Shown: positions 1-12,098 of the stretch, one piece after another
How positions within the stretch are numbered: position 1 is the first letter of the stretch
How the letters are laid out: each line of letters opens with the position of its first letter
NCBI GenBank assembly: GCA_963853835.1
Contig: OY970822.1
Location: forward strand, 20,431,058 to 20,495,057
DNA: 64,000 nt
Direction: 5' to 3'
Source: Calendula officinalis
Lineage: Eukaryota; Streptophyta; Magnoliopsida; Asterales; Asteraceae
Position numbers and translations under genes: made by a program
The notes under the pieces: generated by a model
Database searches by the model: none
Told to the model about the DNA's origin: nothing
The model's input: the letters and a program-made list of their open reading frames with translations, nothing else

Positions 1-775
1 GTATCCAGTTTCTACCCAAATTGTACACATATAGATTGAAGGCTAAAACCACTCACCCAACAAACACAATCCTTCCAAACTCAGTTGTCTTACATCACTG
101 AGTTTGCTTCCAAATTCCTGTACACAAAATGAATACCGAATTAAAACTGAATTCCACCAATTAAAGATAACAAGACAAATATGGTAAAAGGTTCTTAATT
201 GCATAATTTTAACATGACCAATACACTTGTAACTTATCCAACTAAGAAATGGTCATACCAACATCTTCCAAGTCAAAGTCTATCAATCTTTATGCATTTA
301 TCCCAATTATAATTCAAACGGGTCAAAATTACCAAATCGACAACCAATTCTCACAAGTCTCAACAACTAGTTATAGAATACTACCATATCATATATAATG
401 ACCAACTATCATTCTAATGCTTCCCAAATATCATAATTATACTTCTAAAGTCAAGTGTATACCAAATAATGCATTTTTATTCCAACTTTAGCATATAGGC
501 CCAAACGGGTCAAAACCGAGAACAAGATTCTAATACTCCAAATACATAATTTTTTAACATTTCTTAAACATACAATCACCATTTTATGACAAACCTCATG
601 TTTACATATTATACATCGAAACACCCAAAGTTTTCAATACATATTTGACCCGAAAAAGACACATACGACCTCTTGTACCAACTCAGAAATCTGAAGAGTT
701 TTATGATCATATCAGCTTATTAAATTATGATATAAATAAAGTAGACTCACAGACCTTCGAAACGACTGGTCGCAC
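1..775 (-). repeat. Left part of an older Gypsy 3' LTR, split by insertion
   Basis: No gene is seen. This segment ends in cgcac at 771-775, the same five bases found at 11147-11151, so it was continuous with 11147-12098 before the 776-11146 element inserted. The right part ends as a Gypsy LTR (see 11147-12098), so I infer this is the interior of that LTR, whose far end lies outside the window. A 62-codon open frame at 645-833 runs into the younger LTR and is not a gene. Confidence 0.6.
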
Positions 776-2492
776 TGTAACACCTCAAATTTTTAATACA
801 AAATATTTGCCCAAAATAAATCATTTGTCATAAATAGAAGAACTATTCCAAAATATGGATTTACAAAAACCTTTGGTTTGAAAATCAGAGTAATAAGTTT
901 GGTGTTACAAAATAGATCAAAACCAAAGCTAAGCATAAATCCAATCTAAGTTCTTCTACTCTAGGCCCCGCATCTCTATCCACGAGTACCTAAACCTTCG
1001 ATCCCGAACCTGAGTACATAGCAAAACAAACAAGGAGTACGTGAGACAAAACGTCTCGTGAGCTACATGGGTTTAGACCCAATGATAATGATAATCGTAT
1101 GGCATATAGACAAACATGTAAGTAAATCATCCATCTACCTAGTCACCCTATAGTGACTCTAATACTTAGCTTTCCTAGCAATCATATCTAGTTATCGGGT
1201 TGCCCCCGAACTAACTAGAACCACCTTGACTTATTAACCGAAATCCATCGCCATTAATAAGCCTCAAGATACCGGCAAGAGGGATTCGCCCAATCTACCA
1301 ATACCTGCCTTACTCACCGGACTACCTCCAGTTAGCAAGACTACTATCGTGGTGGAGTCGATGGGAATCCACCCAACTGCCCCTCACACCACACCTCATG
1401 ACCGGGGGTCCCCCGCATCATCACATCATCTCAACATATCATAACTCAATGGTTATGTCAATCTAGCTCTCGGCTATCACATCTATCATCAAACAAGTTA
1501 GTTCAATACTATTATCGGTATAACTAACTACTAACTACTAGTCTACACAATTAAGCAATAAACCATATCACAAGTAATAAAATGTATTTCATAGGCTATG
1601 TACTCAGTAAATTTCCACACGTACTCACCTTAGCAATTAATGCTCCAACCGTGATTTTGACACCAAAACTCTTGCTTCCACAAGTCGGTCAAACTTCCAA
1701 GACTTCACCAAAAGCCTAATACAACAATCACAAGATGTTCAACATCTCATACTACTAATAATGTATCCATTGATCACTAGATACCATCAACTAACACTTT
1801 TCCCCAATTATGGTAATTTACCAAACCCTAGGTTTAACCAACCCTTAAGATTCTTACCAATCGAAATCATACACTTGTTTCTCTTGTTAATATACCATCT
1901 ATTAAGTGTATACATCATTTATTCACCATAAACCATAACCCCCAATAACTAGGGTTTCAAACCCAACCATCAAAATACATAGATTTAAAGCTACAAAGAT
2001 CAAGGAGTGAAGATATACCTTTAATCTTCACCTAGGAGTGAAATCTATCAAGCTTTGATGAACAAATCGACCAAGATCAGCACTTGCACTCAGAAATCGC
2101 CAATGAAGGAAACTAGGGTTTTGAAATGCATTAAATGAGCCAAAATCCGACTTTAATGCTGCACGACCAAAGTTCACGGCGCGAACTAAGTTCGCGTCGC
2201 TCACTTTCCCTTGCACGCGAACTTCGCGATCGCTAACGGATCGTGATCTACCATCGCCAGATACAACAATCACTGGAGGGAGTTCACGATCGTGAACTAA
2301 AGTTTACACCGTGAACTTCCCTCGTACAGCAGGGCTGCACTTTTCGGTCTAGGTCTCGACCCGGTTTCGCCCATAACTTTCTCGTACGGTCTCCAAACGA
2401 CACGAAACCAATTCCTACGTTCTTTAAACGATTTACCCTTATTTATCATATTTTTGTACAATTTATTTATTTACAAATTTCGGGTCGTTACA
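776..2492 (-). repeat. 3' LTR of the 776-11146 Gypsy element
   Basis: The LTR is 1717 bp. On the plus strand it starts tgtaacacct and ends gggtcgttaca, so in element sense it runs TG...CA. It is nearly identical to 9429-11146; a one-base indel near 1556 explains the length difference. It carries a GC-rich palindrome block at about 2171-2330 inside otherwise AT-rich sequence. Confidence 0.95.
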
Positions 2493-2508
2493 ACTATCTA
2501 CCCCTTAA
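2493..2508 (-). other. Polypurine tract of the Gypsy element
   Basis: In element sense the sequence just before the 3' LTR is purine-rich (CTTAAGGGGTAGATAGT). This is the expected place for the plus-strand primer of reverse transcription. Confidence 0.7.
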
Positions 2509-4296
2509 GAAGATTCCGTCCTCGGAATCTCATCATAGTTCACGAAATCCGGGTATCTTTTCCGAATCTCGTCTTTGACTTCCCAAGTCAAATTCGGCCC
2601 AAGTGAATGCTTCCACTTGACCAACACCAATTCGATCTCTTTATTCCGGAGCTTCTTCGTTTTCGTTTCTAATATCGCCTCGGGCTCCTCAATCAACCGG
2701 TTCGGGCCGTCAACCCGCAACTCTTGCAACGGAATAATATTTTCAACTTCCCCGATGAACTTTTTCAAATAACTCACGTGAAAGGTGTCATGCACACCTT
2801 GAAGCTCGGGTGGAAGTTCCAACTTAAACGCTTGAAGCCCGACCCGTTTCAATATTTTAAACGGTCCAACATACCTTGGACTTAACTTTCCTTTCTTACC
2901 AAACCGCATCACACCTTTCCAAGGTGACACTTTCAACATGACCATATCACCGACATCCAAGTCGTATGGCCTTTTATTAAAACCCGAATAACTTCGTTGT
3001 CTATCTTGGGCGACTTTCATGTTGCTTTGAATAATACCGATCTTTTCATTCGTCACACTCACGATCTCGGGACCCGTGAGCTTCGTTTCTCCCGCTTCTA
3101 ACCAACAAGATTGAGTTCTACATTTTCTTCCATACAACGCCTCATAAGGCGGCATCTTGATAGTCGAGTGATAACTATTATTGTACGAGAACTCGACTAA
3201 CGGTAAATGTTCATCCCATTTACCACCAAAATCTAGTACACACGATCTTAACTTGTCTTCAACCGTTTGAATCGTTCTTTCACTTTGACCGTCGGTTTGC
3301 GGGTGATAAGCCGTGCTCAACCGCAACTTTGTACCCAACTCTTCTTGTAATGACCGCCAAAATCTCGAGGTAAACCTCGCGTCTCTATCGGAAACAATCG
3401 ATAACGGAACCCCGTGGAGTCGAACCACCTCATCAACATACAACTTAGCCAACTTCTCAAGTGGCAACGTTTCCCGAATGGCTAAAAATAACGCACTATT
3501 GGTCAACCGGTCAACTATGACCCAAATGGCATCGTGACCCCTACTCGTCTTCGGTAAACCTACTATGTAATCCATAGTTATGTCTTCCCATTTCCCGGCC
3601 GGTACAACCAATGATTGAGCTACCCCATACGGTACTTGATGCTCGGCTTTTACTTGTGCACACGTGGCACACTTAGAGATATACTTGGCCACCCTCGCCT
3701 TCATTCCGGGCCACCAATAAACCCGTTTCATATCTTGGTACGTCTTTGTACTCCCCGGGTGAATCGAATACTTTGACTTGTGCACATCATACAACAATTA
3801 TTTTCGGATACCACCGAACTTCGGAACCCAAATACGACCGCCTACGGTCTTCAACCCTTGTGCACTTTCGAGAAAATGTTGGTTCTTGCCTAACCGCTCT
3901 TGCCTTAACTCGTCTTTTCCCATAACTTCTCGTTGGGCGTTCTTGATTCTTTCGATAATAATCGAGACGACTTCTATACGTGTTAGAATTCCTCGGTTCG
4001 GGTTCTCATAAACCTTTCGGCTCAAGGCGTCGGCTACTACATTAGCTTTTCCCGCGTGATACACAATTTCACAATCATAGTCGGCGATCAACTCGATCCA
4101 CCTTCTTTGTCGCATATTAAGATCCTTTTGAGTAAACACGTATTGTAAACTTTTATGATTCGTGTACAACGTACACCGAGTACCATACAAATAATGTCTC
4201 CACAACTTCAAGGCAAATACAATCGCCGCCAACTCCAAGTCGTGTGTCGTGTACCTTAATTCCGCATTTTTCAATTGTCGCGAGGCATACGCGATC

Positions 4297-4603
4297 TGAT
4301 AGGAAATTGAAATGTTTAGTTCTAGAGGGGGTAAAGAGTAACATTATTATTATTAGGGTTAATATATAAATAGTAGAGTAAGGCTTACGTTTTAAACGGA
4401 CAATTGAATATTAGGTTTTGGATTACTCTTAGCATTGCTTTGAGCGGCTCTCTTGGAGAGAAGGGTTTTCCCTGGAACAATCATTCTATTTGTAGTTGAT
4501 TGTCTTTTATCTATTTACCGTAATTCCGTTTTTATCTGTTTGTTGGTTCGCTTTATGCAATTGAATCCATTTGGGTTTGTTCTGAGTTTCACGTTCTTCA
4601 TCA
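4297..4603 (+). repeat. 5' LTR of nested element
   Basis: This 307 bp LTR runs TG...CA. It is followed at about 4604 by ttggtccgaccttgcc, which has the TGG start expected of a tRNA-primed binding site. It does not match the initiator-Met type used by the surrounding element, and I could not assign the tRNA. Confidence 0.9.
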
Positions 4604-4676
4604 TTGGTCCGACCTTGCCCTAGATCTGCCGATTTGCAACTCAATTTTACGGTAATTCTCGTTTTGCTTCTGTTCC

Positions 4677-5988
4677 ATGGAAACTCGTTCTGTACAACAG
4701 CGTCTCGATCAACAAGAGGAATCGATTCAACAATTACAATCAGATGTGAAAGAAATCAAAGCTGCTCTCCATGTTCTAGAGACCGATCGGGTGGAATCTG
4801 CTGAGTTTCTCAAACTTATGATGGGATGGTTGGAACAACAAGGTAAACAACAAAAACCTGATTCTATGGGGGGAAGGGGTTCTGGAATTCTCTTCACTTC
4901 TGATGAAGGGGATGACGGTAATGGTGGGGGTGGTGGATCTGGAATTTTTGGTGGTTCGGGTATGGGTGGCGGTTCGGGTATGGGTGGCGGTTCTGGTTTT
5001 GTTGGTGATATCGATTCTGGCGGGGGTGGTGTTAATCCTCAAGGTGGTGCTATGCCTCTGCCATGGGCAGTGAAAAAAGTGAAGCTGCCCGAATTTTATG
5101 GTTTCGATCCTCAGGGGTAGATTCAAAAGGCTAAACTGTTTTTCGACATCAATCGAACTCCAGCAGAGCTTCGGATTCGTTTGGCTCAGTTGAGCATGGT
5201 TGGAGTCGCTCAACACTGGTTCACGATCGTCACACAGGTTCACGATTCTATTACTTAGGATCAATTTCAACTTGAACTTTTGCAATGTTTTAGCGGTCTT
5301 GAAATTCAGAATCCGTTTGAGCAACTAGCTTCAATTAAACAATCGGAATCCATTCACGATTACATTGATGATTTCGAATACTTGTTGTCGCTTGTTCCGA
5401 AATTGCTAGAATCACAAGCTATGGGGTATTTTGTTTCGGGATTGCGAGATGAGGTTAAACGATGGTTCGGCTTCATCGTCCTCAATCTCGATTGGATGCC
5501 ATGTACTTGGCTAAAGATGTCGAGGAAATGCTTCATCCTTCCTCGGCTAACGTTTCTCAGTCTCGATTTCGGTATCATCAGTTGGGTGGACTTGGGGACA
5601 GTCCCAAAGGGGATAGAGGTTCAATGTTTGGTCAATCTCTAATTCGTGGGACGCCCTTGGTGGATTTAGGACTTAAGGGGCTGATTCTCCTCCGCTTACT
5701 AGCCCGCGTCAATCTGTGTCAACTCCATTGGAGGGACCTCAAGTGTTAAGTCGGGATCGTGGTGTGCGGTCTTTGTCTCGCACAGAGTGGGAGGAAAGGC
5801 GGAAGAAAGGATTATGTTTTCGTTGCGGTCAACAATTCGGGCCAACTCACAAATGTCCGGAGGGAAAATTACGGGTTTTGTTGTTGGGAGATGATGAATA
5901 CGAAGCTAACGGAGGAAACCTCTTCCAATATGAGGAGTTGGGGTCACCGGAGCCGTCTTTGCGGGACTTAGCGGGCCCGGGTTCGTGA
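4677..5988 (+). pseudogene. Degraded gag of the nested element
   Basis: The ATG at 4677 opens a coiled-coil-like N-terminus (Gln/Glu-rich, about residues 1-60), then a Gly-rich linker, then a capsid-like region. The frame is broken by TAG at 5118-5120 and again at about 5258, both where TGG (Trp) is expected, and by frame shifts near 5462 and between 5650 and 5716. The last piece (5716-5988) carries a CFRCG...HKC zinc knuckle. Two TGG-to-TAG changes fit C-to-T decay on the other strand. No full gag protein can be made from this copy. Confidence 0.8.
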
Positions 5989-6051
5989 GCATCATAGGAT
6001 CTTTTTTCTGAACAAGTCTTGAGGACAAGACTTTTTTGAAGGCGGAAGTAT

Positions 6052-6358
6052 TGATAGGAAATTGAAATGTTTAGTTCTAGAGGGGGTAAAGAGTAACATT
6101 ATTATTATTATGGTTAATATATACATAGTAGAGTAAGGCTTACGTTTTAAACGGACAATTGAATATTAGGTTTTGGATTACTCTTAGCATTGCTTTGAGC
6201 GGCTCTCTTGGAGAGAAGGGTTTTCCCTGGAACAATCATTCTATTTGTAGTTGATTGTCTTTTATCTATTTACCGTAATTCCGTTTTTATCTGTTTGTTG
6301 GTTCGTTTTATGCAATTGAATCCATTTGGGTTTGTTCTGAGTTTCACGTTCTTCATCA
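6052..6358 (+). repeat. 3' LTR of nested element
   Basis: This 307 bp LTR is nearly identical to 4297-4603. It is preceded by a purine-rich stretch ending ggcggaagta at about 6041-6050, the likely polypurine tract. Confidence 0.9.
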
Positions 6359-9300
6359 CGATCACTTTACCTCTTTGCATCAACACACAACCGAGCCCTT
6401 GATTCGAAGCATCACTATAAACCACAAAATCTTCCATACCATCCGGTAATGTAAGAATCGGCGCATTACATAACTTTTCTTTCAACAATTTAAACGCCTC
6501 TTCTTGTTTCTTCTCCCACACAAACTTCTCACTTTTTCTCGTCAACTTCGTGAGTGGAATCGCGATTCTCGAGAAGTCTTGTATAAATCTTCGGTAATAA
6601 CCGGCTAATCCAAGGAAACTTCTAACCTCGGTTGGAGTTCTCGGAGGCTCCCAATTTGACACCGCTTCAATCTTGGACGGGTCAACCTTAATACCATCAC
6701 ACGTCACCACGTGACCTAAGAATTGCACTTCCCGTAACCAAAATTCACACTTCGAGAATTTTGCATACAACTTCTCCCGTTTCAACACGTCTAGAACGAG
6801 CCTCAAATGACCTTCGCGTTCTTCTTCGGTTTTCGAATAAATTAAAATGTCGTCAATGAACACGATCAAAAACTTATCAAGGAACGGTTTACAAACCCGA
6901 TTCATCAAATCCATAAAAATAGCCGGCGCGTTTGTAAGACCAAACGACATCACTAGAAACTCATAATGACCATAACGTGTACGAAAAGCCGTCTTCTCGG
7001 TGTCGCCTTCTTTTACCCGAACTTGGTGACAACCCGACCTCAAATCAATCTCCGAGAAATAACTAGCACCTTACAATTGGTCGAATAAGTCGTCAATTCT
7101 CGGCAACGGGTAACGTTTCTTAATAGTTACCTTATTCAACTCTCGGTAGTCGATACACATTCTCATCGAACCGTCTTTCTTTTTAACAAATAATACCGGT
7201 GCACCCCATGGTGACGAACTCGGATGAATAAAACCTTTGTCTAACAAATCTTGCAATTGAGTCATCAATTCCCGCATCTCGGTGGGAGCTAAACGGTAGG
7301 GAGCACGAGCAATCGGCGTCGCCCCCGGAACTAAATCAATTTTAAACTCGACTTGTCTCTCCGGTGGTAAACCGGACAAGTCATCGGGAAATACCTCGGG
7401 GAAATCCCGAATAATTTTGACATTGTCCATTGACTTCTTTTCCTTTCGGCCATCTAATAATGCAATAAACGATGCACAACCTTTCGATATACTTTTCCTC
7501 GCCTTAATGGCGGTAATCACATTAGGCATGTGATGTCGTTTCTCCCCATACACATACACTATCTCATTCTCGGGTGTCCTAATCGACACTATTTTCTTTC
7601 CACACAAAATCTTGGCTTGGTGCATACCCAACCAATCCATACAGATAACCACATCAAACGCCCTAATTCCCATGGGCAACAAATCTACCTTAAACTTTCT
7701 ACCGTCTATTTCTATTTCACAATTTCTATAAATACATTCAACCATAGACGTTTTCCCGTCGGCTACTTCTATCTCATAAACCTCATCTAACATCTCGGAC
7801 GGCACATTCAATTTACAACCGAACTCATAAGACACAAACGAATAATTGGAACCCGAATCAAACAAAATATGAGTTGGCAAGGAGTTAATGAATAAAGTAC
7901 CTGACACCACATCGTGTGCCTCCTTCGCCTCCTCCCGAGTGAGTTGGAAGGACCGCCCCTTCACCTTTGCCGGTTCCACTTTCTTTTGAGCCGTGGACAC
8001 CATCGACTCTATTCCCTTCTTCGGGCATACATTGCTATAATGCCCCTTTTCATGGCATGAGTAGCACTCCACATCGGCCGACAACTTGGCCTTACAATCC
8101 CGGGCTATATGCCCCATCTTGCCACAACTATAACAAGCCTTTGACTCTCCTCGGCATATTCCGGTATGATTTTTCCCACATTTCTTGCACGGGCCAACAC
8201 TTCCTTGTTTAGAGAAGCTCGAAGTGAACTTCCATTTCTTGAACGAACTAGAGCCGCTCTCGGCTTTCCTTTTCTCGCCCACATGGGCCCTCTCGGTAAC
8301 CCGTGCCTCATTTACTTCCTCAACACCCCGGGCGGCACTAATGGCCTCATCAAGTGTGACCGCCCTCTTAACTTCCAATTGGTAGTCCCACGGTAACCCA
8401 CTAGCATACCGGACCACCCTCAACCTCTCATCCGAGTAGGTTTTAGCAACAAACGGGAGCAATCCCGTGAACTCTCTCGAGTATTCCTCGATTGACAAAT
8501 CACCCTTCTTAAGAGTCACGAACTTCTCGTGCATCTTTTCCAAATCCCTTTCGGGAAAAAATTTCTTTTTCAATCTCGTGGTGAATTCATCCCACGTCAT
8601 TTTCTCAACCACCTCCCTCCCGAGGGTTTCATACACGATATCCCACCAAACCAAGGCATCTTCTTTTAACAATTGTGACGCATACGTCACCATATCGGCA
8701 TCCTTACACTTGCTACTACCGATAACCCTCTCGGTCTCCCGGATCCACCTCATAGTTACCTTCGGGTCCGAACTACCCTTGTACACATTTGGCTTACATG
8801 TCATGAAGGATTTAAACAAACAACCTTCTTTCACAATGGGCCTAGCCCTAGCATCACTTTGGCCACCCGTGGAGGATTTCCCCTCCCCGGTGCCACTACC
8901 CCCGGTTCTCTCATCCGACTTAGCCTCGGATTCCCGGTCTCCTCCCGACCTCTCACGGTCTCCAATAATACGGTGCACTTCTTCGGCCACCGTTCCTTTG
9001 ATTTGATCAATAATAGTTTGGAGATCCGCCATGGTTACCGGAGTTCTATTTGCTCCGACCTCCGATTCACCCATTCGATGCATCGACGGTTGACTTTCTT
9101 GTTCAATCACAACCTCAACATGAGGTATCTCCTCCTCCCGGCCCTCCGGGGCTCTACCACTTCTACGCGTGGTCACCATTTCTTTCAATCAAGACTATAC
9201 GAAAGACATTAAACATTTAGTACCTTGTGTACAATCCATTAGTCGCATAAGACTCAATATCCATAATCATATCAAATTTCATCGGTCCCCTAGGTTCAAC

Positions 9301-9413
9301 CCTAAACTTAATATAAAGTCTCAAGGTCAACCTATGATCTTAAGGAATCTTATATTCCTAATGCTACAGTCTAAGACTAGGATGGTCATCCAACCTAATT
9401 CACTTAAACAGTA

Positions 9414-9425
9414 GCTCTGATACCA
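9414..9425 (-). other. Primer-binding site, initiator-Met tRNA type
   Basis: In element sense this reads TGGTATCAGAGC, complementary to the 3' end of plant initiator methionine tRNA. It sits three bases inside the 5' LTR, as expected for Gypsy elements. Confidence 0.9.
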
Positions 9426-9428
9426 AGT

Positions 9429-11146
9429 TGTAACACCTCAAATTTTTAATACAAAACATTTGCCCAAAATAAATCATTTGTCATAAATAGAAGAACTATT
9501 CCAAAATATGGATTTACAAAAACCTTTGGTATGAAAATCAGAGTAATAAGTTTGGTGTTACAAAATAGATCAAAACCAAAGCTAAGCATAAATCCAATCT
9601 AAGTTCTTCTACTCTAGGCCCCGCATCTCTATCCACGCGTACCTAAACCTTCGATCCCGAACCTGAGTACATAGCAAAACAAACAAGGAGTACGTGAGAC
9701 AAAACGTCTCGTGAGCTACATGGGTTTAGACCCAATGATAATGATAATCGTATGGCATATAGACAAACATGTAAGTAAATCATCCACCTAACTAGTCACC
9801 CTATTGTGACTCTAATACTTTGCTTTCCTAGCAATCATATCTAATTATCGGGTTGCCCCCGAACTAACTAGAACCACCTTGACTTATTAACCGAAATCCA
9901 TCACCATTAATAAGCCTCGAGATACCGGCAAGAGGGATTCGCCCAATCTACCAATACCTGCCTTACTCACCGGACTACCTCCAGTTAGCAAGACTACTAT
10001 CGTGGTGGAGTCGATGGGAATCCACCCAACTGCCCCTCACACCACACCTCATGACCGGGGGTCCCCCGCATCATCACATCATCTCAACATATCATAACTC
10101 AATGGTTATGTCAATCTAGCTCTCGGCTATCACATCTATCATCAAACAAGTTAGTTCAATACTATTATCGGTATAACTAACTACTAACTACTAGTCTACA
10201 CAATTAAGCAAATAAACCATATCACAAGTAATAAAATGTATTTCATAGGCTATGTACTCAGTAAATTTCCACACGTACTCACCTTAGCAATTAATGCTCC
10301 AACCGTGATGTTGACACCAAAACTCTTGCTTCCACAAGTCGGTCAAACTTCCAAGACTTCACCAAAAGCCTAATACAACAATCACAAGATGTTCAACATC
10401 TCATACTACTAATAATGTATCCATTGATCACTAGATATCATCAACTAACACTTTTCCCCAATTATGGTAATTTACCAAACCCTAGGTTTAACCAACCCTT
10501 AAGATTCTTACCAATCGAAATCATACACTTGTTTCTCTTGTTAATATACCATCTATTAAGTGTATACATCATTTATTCACCATAAACCATAACCCCCAAT
10601 AACTAGGGTTTCAAACCCAACCATCAAAATACATAGATTTAAAGCTACAAAGATCAAGGAGTGAAGATATACCTTTAATCTTCACCTAGGAGTGAAATCT
10701 ATCAAGCTTTGATGAACAAATCGACCAAGATCAGCACTTGCACTCAGAAATCGCCAATGGAAGAAACTAGGGTTTTGAAATGCATTAAATGAGCCAAAAT
10801 CCGACTTTAATGCTGCACGACCAAAGTTCACGGCGCGAACTAAGTTCGCGTCGCTAACTTTCCCTTGCACGCGAACTTCGCGATCGCTAACGGATCGTGA
10901 TCTACCATCGCCAGATACAACAATCCCTGGAGGGAGTTCACGATCGTGAACTAAAGTTCACGCCGTGAACTTCCCTCGTACAGCAGGGCTGCACTTTTCG
11001 GTCTAGGTCTCGACCCGGTTTCGCCCATAACTTTCTCGTACGGTCTCCAAACGACACGAAACCAATTCCTACGTTCTTTAAACGATTTATCCTTATTTAT
11101 CATATTTTTGTACAATTTATTTATTTACAAATTTAGGGTCGTTACA
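9429..11146 (-). repeat. 5' LTR of the 776-11146 Gypsy element
   Basis: The LTR is 1718 bp with the same ends as 776-2492. About 196 bases from its sense start it holds a perfect 16 bp palindrome (10936-10951, GTTCACGATCGTGAAC) and, beside it, GTTCACGCCGTGAAC at 10956-10970. Confidence 0.95.
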
Positions 11147-12098
11147 CGCACGCCCAAAACGGAGTTACGGTTGATTTTATATGATTTTTGCAAGATCACC
11201 AAAATTTGCCCAAAAGCTGTCTTTTTTTTATGCTTATGGGTTTTTACCAAAAACTCACCCAAACACTACCTAGATCATATAAAATTCATCAATTCAAGTA
11301 ACCATTCATCATCAATCATAATTATTATATGCAACATGTCATTTTAACCTAAATAACAACATTTAAACACCAAATCCTAATTTTGAGTTTTGACTCATCT
11401 TCTTCAAATCACCATCGATAGAGCTCTCATGAAATCTTCAACAATTCAAGTTTCTAACCAAGTATTCACATAAGATAGTCACTAACAAGCATGAAAAAGC
11501 ATAAATGATTCATCAATTTAACAATGCTAACAATAATTCATAGAAACCCACCAAAAATTAAGAACCCTAGCTAGTTCTTTAACCAACAAGACTATGAACC
11601 CTAGCATCAAGAGGAGGATTTCTTACCTATGGCTTGCTTCAAATCCGAAAATCAGAGAAGAGATGGTAGATTCAAGTGAGATCTTTAGTTAGAACAAGAA
11701 CACCAAAATTCTCAATATGTATGTGTGTGTCGCTATGTACAGAGAAAGGAAGAGGGGGTTTTTTGACACCTCCTCTAATACGTGTCCCACCATGGAACTA
11801 AAGGCATAAATCATTTAAACACAGTGTAAATACCTGTTATCTAATTATACGCTGATAAATTTTAAGACCAAAATGACCTCTGATTTACACAACAAAAATA
11901 TATTTGGAACCTAAATTCAAAAGAGAATCTAGATATATAAATATCACTAATTAATCAAAACATTTCAGTTTTCACTAATTTTAATCCCTTGGTTAAAATA
12001 CAATTAAATCAAATAAAATTAAATTAAATAAAATATTAAATAATAGAATATTACTTACCAAAAATAATAAAATAATAGGCCGGGTGTCGGGATGTTAC
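11147..12098 (-). repeat. Right part of the older Gypsy 3' LTR
   Basis: This is AT-rich sequence with no gene. It ends gatgttaca at 12098. In minus sense this is an LTR start of the form TGTAACATCCC, and the adjoining plus-strand sequence (ctaccccccttaaaagg) gives a purine tract in element sense. Together with 1-775 it makes an LTR of at least 1.7 kb. Its other end is outside the window. Confidence 0.65.

Larger units (their letters stand above)
4297..6358 (+). mobile_element. Nested non-autonomous LTR retrotransposon (gag only)
   Basis: This 2062 bp element has two 307 bp LTRs (4297-4603 and 6052-6358), both starting TGATAGGAAATTG and ending TTCATCA. The 5 bp target duplication cgatc is at 4292-4296 and 6359-6363. 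It lies on the opposite strand to its host element and splits the host RNase H. Only gag remains; protease, reverse transcriptase and integrase are absent. Just before the 3' LTR, about 6014-6050 translates to a short LEDK stretch resembling the extreme C-terminus of Gypsy integrases. I therefore infer an internal deletion that joined gag to the last codons of pol. It would depend on enzymes from a related active element. Confidence 0.92.
2505..9179 (-). pseudogene. Gypsy gag-pol polyprotein, interrupted
   Basis: The reading begins at ATG 9177-9179, followed by a Thr/Arg/Ser-rich start. Gag covers about 9179-8000, with paired CCHC zinc knuckles near 8200-8020. The protease DSG motif lies near 7855. 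Reverse transcriptase starts near 7300 and has the IDD catalytic core near 6860. RNase H follows near 6480-6370, then is cut by the 4297-6358 insertion and resumes at 4274. Integrase (HHCC zinc fold, then the D,D-35-E core) occupies about 3780-2950, followed by a chromodomain-like tail to the stop at 2505. Two in-frame TAA stops break it: one at 7071-7073, where related proteins have Gln, and one at about 3798 before the integrase. The first fits a C-to-T change. Confidence 0.9.
776..11146 (-). mobile_element. Ty3/Gypsy (Tekay/Del-like) LTR retrotransposon, full length but dead
   Basis: This is a complete element with both LTRs, a primer-binding site, a purine tract, gag and pol. It reads on the minus strand. 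A perfect 5 bp target duplication, cgcac, flanks it at 771-775 and 11147-11151. The LTRs are 1717 and 1718 bp and differ at only about twenty places by eye, so insertion was fairly recent. The order gag, protease, reverse transcriptase, RNase H, integrase is Gypsy type. The C-terminal tail after integrase resembles the chromodomain-like tail of Tekay/Del chromoviruses; the lineage call is inference. Pol has two stop codons and is cut by the element at 4297-6358, so this copy cannot move by itself. Confidence 0.93.

Noticed and set aside
2028..2273. 81-codon frame in the LTR (also 10682-10870)
   Set aside because: It lies in both LTR copies with no start context or domain; it overlaps the palindrome block and is most likely chance.
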